Source of the DNA: Basidiobolus meristosporus CBS 931.73
Lineage: Eukaryota; Basidiobolomycota; Basidiobolomycetes; Basidiobolales; Basidiobolaceae
Length of the DNA stretch: 43,763 nucleotides
Direction of reading: 5' to 3'
NCBI GenBank assembly: GCA_002104905.1
Contig: MCFE01000704.1
Span: forward strand, 1-43,763
How positions within the stretch are numbered: the first letter of the stretch is position 1; each line of letters begins with the position of its first letter. Positions 33,581 through 42,187 of the stretch are shown in pieces. A program made the translations under genes and the position numbers. The notes beneath the pieces were generated by a model, which was given only the letters and a program-made list of their open reading frames with translations, ran no database searches and was not told the DNA's origin.

Positions 33581-34455
33581 TCAGTGAGCCTTTACGGCGC
33601 TACGTTCGCGGGCATATGATCCAATGACTTGGTGGTTTTCAATGGTCTCTTGAAGCTTGTCAAAAGCTGATACATTATCGAAGGCGTCGCTGTCGTGCTG
33701 CTTCACCAGTTTGATGATAACATAGGCGAGGATGTCGACTAGTGACAGCTTATCCCCAACATAGAACCCATTGCCATTCTTGGACAGTTGGCTTCCATGG
33801 TAGTTGATGATTTCAGTAGCAGTGGTTTTGTAGCTTTGTGTGGCAGCTTCCTTGGCTTCCTCTGTCTTGGCGAAGCGAATTTGCACCAAGTAATTAATCA
33901 AGGTAGCCCATCCTTCGGCGTAACTATCAATCAAGGCGGCCTCGCGCTCATTAGCTCCAACAAGACCTGGGAAAGCAGTTTAGCAAACCAATCCATTGCT
34001 TGATATTGGCTAAAGTAGGTACCAAATTTGCGAGCCAAGTAGCGCTCGATGGCGTGACTTTCCCCGAGCTGGAACTCCTACGACAAAGATTTAGAAAGCA
34101 TGCTCGCAAATAGGATAAAAGGGATACATACTGTGCCATCCTCTAGGAATTCGGTCAAAACCGGAAGGCACCCGAAAGGAGTGGTAGGCTTTTCATCGGC
34201 CCAGTTCTGAGGGATGGGTTAGTCGTCATGCTAATCAGCAGGGCAATCCAGCACAGCAATCATCAACTTACGGTGGGGTGACGTTCTGTCCAGTTGACCT
34301 AATCACCGATTGGAGAGTAATTTAGTATGCGGCGCTTCATTGGACCTTGTAAGCTACATCACCTTTCCATATTGAAGTAGGAAGCGAATCACCTCACCAC
34401 GACCGGGGGAGGGGAAGTAGAAGAGTTCGTAGCGAGTAGTGCTTGAGGTTGACAT
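33581..34455 (-). CDS. Glutathione S-transferase (sigma-like)
   Basis: Five exons: 34455-34363, 34298-34272, 34206-34132, 34077-34023 and 33966-33581, giving 211 aa. Exon 2 is just nine codons. The thioredoxin-like half has Y-E-L-F-Y13-F-P-S-P-G-R-G-E, with Y13 the likely catalytic tyrosine, F-G-C-L-P-V-L-T with the cis-proline, and E-S-H-A-I-E-R-Y-L-A-R that grips the glutathione gamma-glutamyl group. The helical half ends with a normal GST C-terminus. It is cytosolic, with no targeting signal. A TATAAAAA motif lies 32 bp upstream of the ATG. It is transcribed in the same direction as the isochorismatase-like gene but as a separate unit. Confidence 0.92.
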
Positions 34456-34811
34456 GGCTATACGAAATGCTGATGATGCGAATCAATTTTTATAGACACA
34501 ATGGAAAATGCTGGAATCGAGGGCTGACAAATTCTGCTTACTAATATGCCACTGTAATTGAATGTGACCAGGAGCCTCATCTGCTGGTTCCACAGTAGTT
34601 CATTAAGTCACTGATTTGTAGCTATCATGCAGAAATAGCTCTTGCATGACGTTTGGATATATCGATTTATTTTGTCTAATCCTCGTCAAATAATACAGTT
34701 TTACAATCATTGATAGTGGGCAGAATTCAAAGTCCGAGAGCTTCCAATTTGCTCGATTCCAGCATAATACCTCTCGTAACTAAGCTGGAGAAGAGCGAGC
34801 GAGGCTTTCTT
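34456..34811. other. Intergenic, GST promoter
   Basis: It holds the GST TATA motif (TATAAAAA, minus strand, 34487-34494) and AT-rich sequence; no gene seen. Confidence 0.5.
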
Positions 34812-35414
34812 CTAAGCAAGGTTTTGTAGGCTCTCGATAATAGTAGCAGAGTCAATTACATCGATCCGACGAGTAAACCGGCACTCAAGAAGGAAAGCAT
34901 GAATCTCAGGCTTGGGATCGTAGACGCAATCAGATACGACGGTTACACCATACTCTCGCTCGCAAGCTTGTAAGACGGTGCTCAAGATGGCATTAGAAGT
35001 AGAGATGCCGAGCAGGATGACTTTTTGGATCTTGTTAGCTCGGAGGAGGAGTTCAAGATCTGTGTTGTAGAAGGCACTGGAACCGCGCTTCACAACCACG
35101 GGCTCATTCTCAAGAGGGGTGAACTCGGGATGAAAGTCAGCAGAGGGCGTGCCTTCCACAAACATGTTTGCATTCTTCACATAGGCACGGGAAGAATCAG
35201 CAGCAATTTCGGGGTGTCCAGGGCGAAAGGCAACCTTAACGTTTATTACGAAAGGACGCCGCTCTAAAGGGACGGCATGAATGGCCTTACGAAAGGTTGC
35301 AGACTTCTCCAGAAAGGCGCCGAGACGTTCCTGCTCGGAAGCCATTGACAGAATGCCATTCTCGTAGTCACAGAAAATGATGGCAGTCTTAGTGAAGTCA
35401 GCAGGAGTGGACAT
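34812..35414 (-). CDS. Isochorismatase-fold protein without the catalytic Cys
   Basis: A single-exon 200-aa frame, MSTPADFTKTAIIFCDYENG onward. It has the cysteine-hydrolase (isochorismatase-like) fold: the first-strand Asp (D16), the Lys in V-V-V-K109-R-G-S-S-A-F, and G-I-S-T-S-N-A-I-L-S-T-V. In active relatives the last motif carries the nucleophilic cysteine; here that position is alanine (A142). The fold is well supported but ordinary amidase or hydrolase activity is doubtful, so it may bind rather than cleave a substrate. There is no signal peptide. It lies about 360 bp upstream of the GST in the same orientation. Confidence 0.85.
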   Translation of the reverse strand: MSTPADFTKTAIIFCDYENGILSMASEQERLGAFLEKSATFRKAIHAVPLERRPFVINVKVAFRPGHPEIAADSSRAYVKNANMFVEGTPSADFHPEFTPLENEPVVVKRGSSAFYNTDLELLLRANKIQKVILLGISTSNAILSTVLQACEREYGVTVVSDCVYDPKPEIHAFLLECRFTRRIDVIDSATIIESLQNLA

Positions 35415-36062
35415 GGTTGGTAGTACGAGATACGGAATAGGAATGTATCAATGAAGGTGGAGGTGATGTTTTTACTCCATCTCTTCAAAACAGGTACTTG
35501 TGAGTTTGCTCATTGGTGTATCGATTATCCAGTCATTATTGATCGATTTGCTTGATTGAAAAGTAAACAAACTACTGTTGTCAAATATATACTAGTTACA
35601 TTTGCCACATAGCCAACATATTCTTCAATGTTTGGGTAGATCTTTAATGGCTGAGGTAGTTGGTTAGTTACTAGAATGAGACTGCTGAGAAGCTTTGTGC
35701 ATAGTTTAGCATTGGCAAAATTCTGTAATCAAGGGTGAAACATGCCCTAAAGTAAGTAAATGCTGTGGAACCCAAATAAGTTACCTTGCTTAATGATAGC
35801 ACCTCTGGAAATTGCAAGGAAGCAATACCCAGGAAGTTTGCCAGCATGTAAGTGGAGAATGGCTTTTGGCAGATGACACATGAAGGTTGCATAGCTAAAA
35901 TGGAGGTGGTCACTCCCAAGCTCCAGTATGCAATGTCTGTATATCTGTGCTCTTCCCAAAGCAGTGTAGTTTTCTAGCTGGGATTACTCTTGTGCAGCCC
36001 CTGGCAGAAACAAGCATATAAATGAGTTATAGTGTATGATTTTGTGTTTGCTAATGCATATG
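35415..36062. other. Intergenic, nothing seen
   Basis: AT-rich, no gene recognised. It ends at the 3' tail of the first LINE copy. Confidence 0.5.
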
Positions 36063-37301
36063 TAGGGTTAGGGGAGACAGTCACCAACAGGTGAAATCTT
36101 TATTTCAGTTGAAACAAAGAAGCCAGTGCTACTGTTGTAGCTTTGATACAAGAGTGTGTAGCTGAGGGAAATTTGCAGGTAGGTTAACAAGAAGTGATGA
36201 TAGTTCTTCAGTGCTCAAGACACTGTTCAGTGGGAAGGGGGGTAGCAAGAGGGGTAAGAATGATTTGTGAATAACATTAATGAGGGGAATATGATAAGGA
36301 TTGATATTCATCATAAAGGGAGTGTGCTGCTTCAGATATTGCTGCCAAAGGTCTGTCAAGTACTTCTGGTAGGCCAGTTTGGGTTTTTTGGATTGCAGAA
36401 TATATTGAGCAAACTCCTTGACTTCAGGATCTCCAAGTATAGTTCTCCAGCAGGAGCCAGGTGTAGTGTGGTGTGTTCTCTTCCAGGCCTTAATCAGTGG
36501 GTTGTTGCAGTGGTGAAGTCTGAGATATAATCTGGTTCTAAGGTAGAGTAGTCTGATCTTGTAGGGCATAAACCAAAAGCACAAAGAATAGCATGTCTGT
36601 AGGGGCATTCAGGCAAATGAGGCACCAAGCAGGTAATGCACCAGACTGCAAACTTGTCAAGCTTAGTACAGTCTCTAAAAGTAAGAGAGAGAAGTGGTAA
36701 GCCAAATTCCAGGACAGGGAAGACAAACTGCTTAAGTAGAAGGAGGCAGCTGGGAGCTGAAGTTGTAGGAGGAGTGACAGCCAGTAGCTTGTGGAGTGCC
36801 TGTCTTGCCAGGATAATTCTCTTCTTCAGGTGTGCTCCAGAGTCTAGTCCAGTAGGAAGGAAAGGAAAGCCAAGATATGTAGCAGAAACTTGAGCAGGTA
36901 GAGTGCAGTTGTCTAAGTTGATAGGACAACCCAAAGGTACTGTCTTTGCAATGGAAAGCTGGAGATTATTCTTCTGCAGACACTGGTGGATGGTCTGGGA
37001 GTCTTGTTGCACATTGGAGGAGGATATTCCGATGTCATCAGCAAAGAGAGTAACCAGGCAGTCAGCTGAGAGTCTTGGGAAATCATTCAGGAAGATGGCA
37101 AACAGTATAGGACCAAGCACAGAGCTGTGAACCACTCCATTAGGAACTGAGAACACTGCTGATTGCTCACCTGGGTGCAGAATACTTGCTTGTGGATCCA
37201 GAAACAGAGATCTGACAAGGAGGGTGAGAGAGGTACTGGAGAAGCATTGCAACTTGGACCAAAGCAGATTTCTGTCAACTGAATCAAAGGCCTTAGTAAT
37301 A
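36063..37301 (-). mobile_element. 5'-truncated LINE, copy 1
   Basis: This is the 3' part of a non-LTR retrotransposon, nearly identical to copy 2 at 42188-43763. It begins inside the reverse-transcriptase domain (I-T-K-A-F-D-S), includes the L-F-A-D-D catalytic motif near 37030-37047, and ends in a short 3' UTR and the tail CTCCCCTAACCCTA (minus strand). It is dead: the G-S of the conserved Q-G-S-V-L-G-P is changed to S-S, and a one-base deletion near 36572 shifts the frame before the C-terminal region (which continues to a stop at 36129). 5' truncation at 37301 is typical of incomplete target-primed reverse transcription. Confidence 0.88.
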
Positions 37302-38482
37302 GCCTCTGTAGTAGAAAGTGCTATGGTTGGTTGCTTTCTTGAATTCCATGAAATGGCTCCTTTACAGTAAAGAAAGGTGTATCCTGTGGTGGATCTTCTG
37401 TCTTCCAAATTTTGTCCCCAATCAGCTTCAAAGTATCCCACAAGATCCTGTTCTGAATCCTTATAAGTGTATCTTAAGCAGATATCAGCAGTACCTTTTA
37501 GGTATCTAAAAATCTGCTTAACTGCTGCAATATGTTCTGATTCATAGTTTTTATTATGTTTGCTGACAACTCCCACTGAATATGAGATATCTGGACAAGT
37601 TCCAAGCATGATATACATCAGACTGCCAACCATAGATTGATAAGGAAAGTCAGGGCTTTCAGATGGCACCAAGCTCTCTTGATTTGGTTGAGTTTTGACC
37701 AAGTTAAGGTTTGTTTCCATTGGGGTTGCTGCCGGTTTACAGTCTTCCATTTGGTACTTCTTTAGTATATCTTGAATATACTTGGATTGGCTTAGGGTGA
37801 TAGTCTGGGTACTTCTGTCTATGGAGAACTTAATCCCTAAGTAATAATTAAGTTCTCCTAGACTGGACATCTTGAACTCCTTAGATAGGCTGGATTTAGT
37901 CTCTTCCAATATTTCTAGGTTATTGGCAGCTATAATAAGATCATCCACATATAGAGCTAATAGAACTGGATTTGCTCTATCTGGCTTATAGTATATAGTA
38001 TAGTCAGCATTACTCCTTTTGAAGCTCAAAGATTCCAAATAAGAATCTATCTTGCAATTCCAGGCTCTTGGTGATTGTTTGAGACCATATAGTGACTTTT
38101 TAAGCTTGCAGACCAAATGGGGGTTATCTTGGTCAACAGAACCATCAGGCTGGTCCATATACATGTCCTCATCAAGTTCCCCATTCAAAATTGCAGTTTT
38201 TACATCCATTTGATGAATAGATAACTTATATTTGGCTGCAATAGCCAATATTAATCTGATGGAATTAAACTTAGCTACCAGTGCAAAGGTCTCAGAATAG
38301 ACAAGTCCTTTTGTTTGAGAGTATCCTTTGGCTACAAGTCTTGCTTTGTATCTTTCAATTGTACCATCAGCTTTGTATTTTGTCTTGAAGACCCATCTGC
38401 ATCCAATTAATTTTTGGTTGATTGGTAATTTGACTAAGTCCCAAGTTTGATTTTCCATCAGGGCCTGATATTCCTCAGTCAT
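36494..38482 (-). pseudogene. In-frame copia-RT/LINE-RT chimeric ORF
   Basis: An uninterrupted 662-aa frame whose first about 394 residues are Ty1/copia reverse transcriptase and partial RNase H: the Y-V-D-D-L catalytic motif, then D-R-R-S-T-T-G-Y-T-F and A-L-S-T-T-E-A. It then passes without a stop into LINE reverse transcriptase (I-T-K-A-F-D-S onward) and ends after the LINE frameshift. The joint is at 37301/37302, where only one or two bases are shared. The fusion is a product of the LINE insertion; nothing suggests that it is used. Confidence 0.85.
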
Positions 38483-38580
38483 TGCAGATCTCCAAAACTT
38501 TGTCTGAGGGCTATTTAGGGCCTCTTTTACAGTCCAGGTTCATCAATATGGACTGAATAGGCATAGGCTAAGTTTGTACC
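37302..38580 (-). mobile_element. Ty1/copia fragment, minus orientation
   Basis: It encodes the linker after integrase, the reverse transcriptase and the start of RNase H of the same family as the plus-strand copy. Its left end is cut by the LINE. Its right end (GGTACAAACTTAGCC on the minus strand) abuts the intact LTR start of the plus-strand copy. Confidence 0.88.
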
Positions 38581-38912
38581 TGTTGTAAAAATTTGTATTT
38601 CCACCTAAATATTCACCTAACTTAGTCACTTAGATCACTACCTTCAAATCCTAGAGAATACTGACCAAATTCCTTGTCGGGATTTACTTAGAATATTTAC
38701 CCAGAACATGAAAATTCTCAAAGTTGTCCAAACAGCCCCAAACTTTGCACACATGTTCTTGGGACCTTCCTTAACCTATTTTATGGGTTTGTAATGCCAA
38801 GACCAGGTAAAAGTATAAATACTACTTTTACATTCAATAAATCATTAAGTGAAAACCACATAATCTACTTGTTCTCCAAATCACTTCTGATATCTCCAAG
38901 ACTCTTACAACA
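38581..38912 (+). repeat. Copia 5' LTR, 332 bp
   Basis: It starts TGTTGTAA and ends TTACAACA, a perfect 8-bp terminal inverted repeat with the usual TG...CA ends. It contains a TATAAATA motif near 38814 and an AATAAA near 38837, as expected of promoter and polyadenylation signals. It is followed at once by the primer-binding site. No partner 3' LTR remains in the window. Confidence 0.88.
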
Positions 38913-38924
38913 GGTTATGAGCCC
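38913..38924 (+). other. Primer-binding site (half tRNA-iMet)
   Basis: GGTTATGAGCCC directly after the LTR is the complement of GGGCTCATAACC, the anticodon stem-loop of fungal initiator tRNA-Met. Priming from an internal cut in the tRNA is known for Drosophila copia (GGTTATGGGCCC). The match to tRNA is from memory of the yeast sequence. Confidence 0.75.
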
Positions 38925-38943
38925 CAAGCTGTCACTCTCTGCA

Positions 38944-41658
38944 ATGTCTACTACTGCTATTACTGGAATTTTTCCCTCTGCTGAGAAGTTGGATGGATCT
39001 AACTACCAAGTGTGGAAGGTGAAGAAGGAGATGCTGCTACAAGAAAGAGGCCTTTGGGATATTGTCATGGGAGAAGAATGCCCTCCAAAATATGTGGGAG
39101 AGGAAGCCTTAAAGTACCAGAAGAAAGAACAAAGTGCCTTTAACTGCATTTGCCATAATGTCAAGGACAAATTGCTAATTCAATGCTCAAGAGCAAAAAC
39201 GGCAAAGAATGCCAGGAAAGCATTAGAGGACACCTACCAGTCATGTTCAGCTGCTAAGAAGACGTATCTGAGACAAAAATTCTTTACTACAAAGATGCTG
39301 CCAGGAGAAGAAATGAAAAATCTAATTAACAGAATTACCCTGCTAGTAGATGAGATGGAATCTGTGGGCGTACCAACTACTGATGAGGATGTGATAGTTA
39401 CCATCCTGAATAGCCTGACAGACGTGTTTCAGGGCTTTGTATCAGCCCTAGAGTCCAGAACTGAAGATTTGACCTTAAATTACATATATGGAAGGCTCCT
39501 GGATGAAGAATTAAGAAAATCAAGTGCCAATAAGAAGGAAGAAGAAAATGCTTTAATAAGCAATGATAACCAACAAAGGAGGTACCCAAGATCCTACAAA
39601 GGCAACAGCAACCTGTTTTGTAACTACTGCAAAAGGAAAGGACACACATCAGACTGGTGTCTCAAAAAGAAAGATAATCAGCAAAAGAAGCCTGAATATG
39701 GAAATGCTGCAACAACTGAAGATAGACTATTCATATCTGCACTAAATATGACCACAAACAAGGATTCTCAGATGTGGTATATTGACTCTGGAGCATCTCA
39801 ACACTTTACACACCAAAAAGAACTTTTTACCCAATATCAAGATATTCCAATTAAGAAGGTTTTCATGGGTGATAATAGAACACTTGATGCAGTGGGAGAA
39901 GGAACTATCCAAGTAAACCTTAGAAGCAGTGAAGGAAGCCATACACTGACCTTTAATGAAGTACTTTATGTACCAGAAATAGCCAAGTACCTACTCTCTG
40001 TAAGCAAGGCCACAGCAGAAGGACTCAGTTTCAGTTTTGACAATTCTGGATGCAGGATCACTGATCAAAATGGTGCTCATGTTGCTTTGGGCATCAGAGA
40101 TCAGAATCTATACAAGTTGACTTATATTCCATCATATCTGGAAGCCAATATAAGTAACTTAAATGAAGCAACACCAATGCTTTGGCACAGGAGATTTGGA
40201 CACATCAATTTTGATTATTTGCGCAAAATGATCAAAGATCAGCTAATTTCTGGAGTGAAAATTGATCCCCCAGCTAATTTGGAGCACTGTGAAGCCTGCA
40301 TATATGGGAAACAAGCCAGATAACCGTTTAAGAGCTCTGGGGTAATCAAAACTAAGAAAAAATTAGATCTAATTCACTCAGATCTGTGTGGACCTATGCA
40401 AAATTTATCCTCAGGCAGGATGAAGTATTTAATCACTTTTATTGATGATTATACAAGATACACATGGGTCTACTTCATGGAGAGAAAGGAAGAAGCTCTG
40501 TCTAAGCTCAGGGAGTTTAAAGCCATGGTGGAGAGAGAAACTGGTGAAAAAATCAGGAAAATACGCTCTGACAATGGTGGAGAATATGCCCAAAACTCTT
40601 CATCCACTTCTGCAAGATTCATGGGATAAAGCAAGAGACTACTGTACCATACTCCCCACAGCAAAATGGAGTAGCAGAACGTGCTAACAGATTGATAATT
40701 GATATGGCAAGATCTATGATCCATGATCAAAAATTATCCTATGATTTTTGGGCGGAATCAGTTGCCACTGCTGTATACCTGAAGAATAGGAGTTATAACA
40801 GAATACCTTGTGATTCTACTCCATTTGAAGCATGGTATGGATACAGACCAAGTGCAGAACATCTAAGAATATTTGGGTGTACAGCATATGCCAAAAAACT
40901 GGCCGGAAAACAGTCAAAATTTGATCCAAAAAGTGTAAAATGCATATTTTTGGGCTACTGCAATGAGAGTAAGGCATACAGACTCTACTATACCAAAGCA
41001 AAGAAGCTGATTAAGTCCAGGGATGTGTTGTTTGATGAAAATTCAAAGTTTTCACAAAAAATGACATCAGATGATGACAAAAATATGATCTCAAGTCCAC
41101 CAATTTTCAGGATTGAGTCAGAGCAAAACAATGAAACTTTTTTCACTCCAGAGGACTCTACAACCGTGGTTCAGCCAGAATCAGTGCCCAGGAATATCCC
41201 AGAAGTGATCATTCCAGTATCAAATGCCTGGAGATCCAATCGGACCAGAAATAGCCCAAAATACTATATTAATGAGGGTACAAACTTAGCCTATGCCTAT
41301 TCAGTCCATATTGATGAACCCCAGACTGTAAAAGAGGCCCTAAATAGCCCTCAGACAAAGTTTTGGAGATCTGCAATGACTGAGAAACATCAGGCCCTGA
41401 TGGAAAATCAAACTTGGGACTTAGTCAAATTACCAATCAACCAAAAATCAATTGGATGCAGATGGGTCTTCAAGACAAAATACAAGGCTGATGGTACAAT
41501 TGAAAGATACAAAGCAAGACTTGTAGCCAAAGGATACTCTCAAACAAAAGGACTTGACTATACTGAGACCTTTGCACTGGTAGCCAAGTTTAATTCCATC
41601 AGATTAATATTGGCTATTGCAGCCAAATATAAGTTTTCTATTCATCAAATGGATGCTT
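38944..41658 (+). pseudogene. Ty1/copia gag-pol, broken
   Basis: Domains in order are Gag, a CCHC zinc knuckle (C-N-Y-C...H...C, 39619-39660), protease W-Y-I-D-S-G-A-S near 39778, and integrase with its HHCC finger (40182-40301), catalytic D-L-C-G-P, S-D-N-G-G-E and N-G-V-A-E. The start of reverse transcriptase follows. The frame may begin at 38917, whose ATG lies inside the primer site, or at 38944. Lesions are a TAA at 40321-40323 where a Lys codon is expected, a 2-bp loss near 40587 after G-G-E-Y that shifts the frame, and truncation at 41658 after S-I-H-Q-M-D. RNase H and the 3' LTR are missing, so the element cannot move by itself. Confidence 0.9.
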
Positions 41659-42187
41659 AGGGTTAGGGGGAGGAAAGTCACCAAGTGGTGAAATCTTTAT
41701 TTACTTATGACAAGTATCTAAAGAAGCCATGTTAATCTGAAGTTACTCCCAGAAAGCTAGGTCTGAGAGATATCTTCCTGGTAAGCCAGGTCTGAGAGTT
41801 GAGAAGCTGATTGGTACTATATTTCCTAGTTAGCTAGGTCTGAGAGAGGTTTCCTGGAAAGCCAGGCCTGAGAAGTGAGAATCTGAATATATCTGAGCTG
41901 AGTTATACTGGTTTGCGGTAGCTGAATTGTGGCCGGAATGGCCAGTAGACTGGGGGAACTGAGATGAATTTCTGGGCAATCACTGGCCAAATTTACTAGG
42001 CAAATCTGGCCATTAGCATTTCAAGGATTTCAGCCAATCAGAGCCTTTACTTTGCCCGATGGTTGATCAAGCCATCTCCCAATGAGCACACATCAATTTA
42101 TTCATCAAATTTTGCTGGATCCAGGATTTGAACCCACAACCATGGGTATGGAAGGGTTAGGGATAACCACAAGGCTAAGTGTTCTTG
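41659..42187 (-). mobile_element. SINE-like element with tRNA-derived head
   Basis: On the minus strand the element starts with a tRNA-like part: an A-box-like TAGCCTTGTGG (42177-42167) and a perfect pol III B box GGTTCAAATCC (42134-42124). A body of about 400 bp follows, carrying four loose copies of GCYAGGTCTGAGAG (41756-41875). It ends in a 3' tail of about 70 bp that matches the LINE tail (AAATAAAGATTTCACC, then GGTGACT) and in CTAACCCTAA. It has no ORF. It interrupts the copia reverse transcriptase at 41658. The exact 5' end is uncertain because LINE copy 2 abuts it. Confidence 0.72.

Noticed and set aside
42124-42177. Functional tRNA gene
   Set aside because: A and B boxes are present but no paired acceptor stem or clear anticodon arm is visible. 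It is part of a retroelement head.
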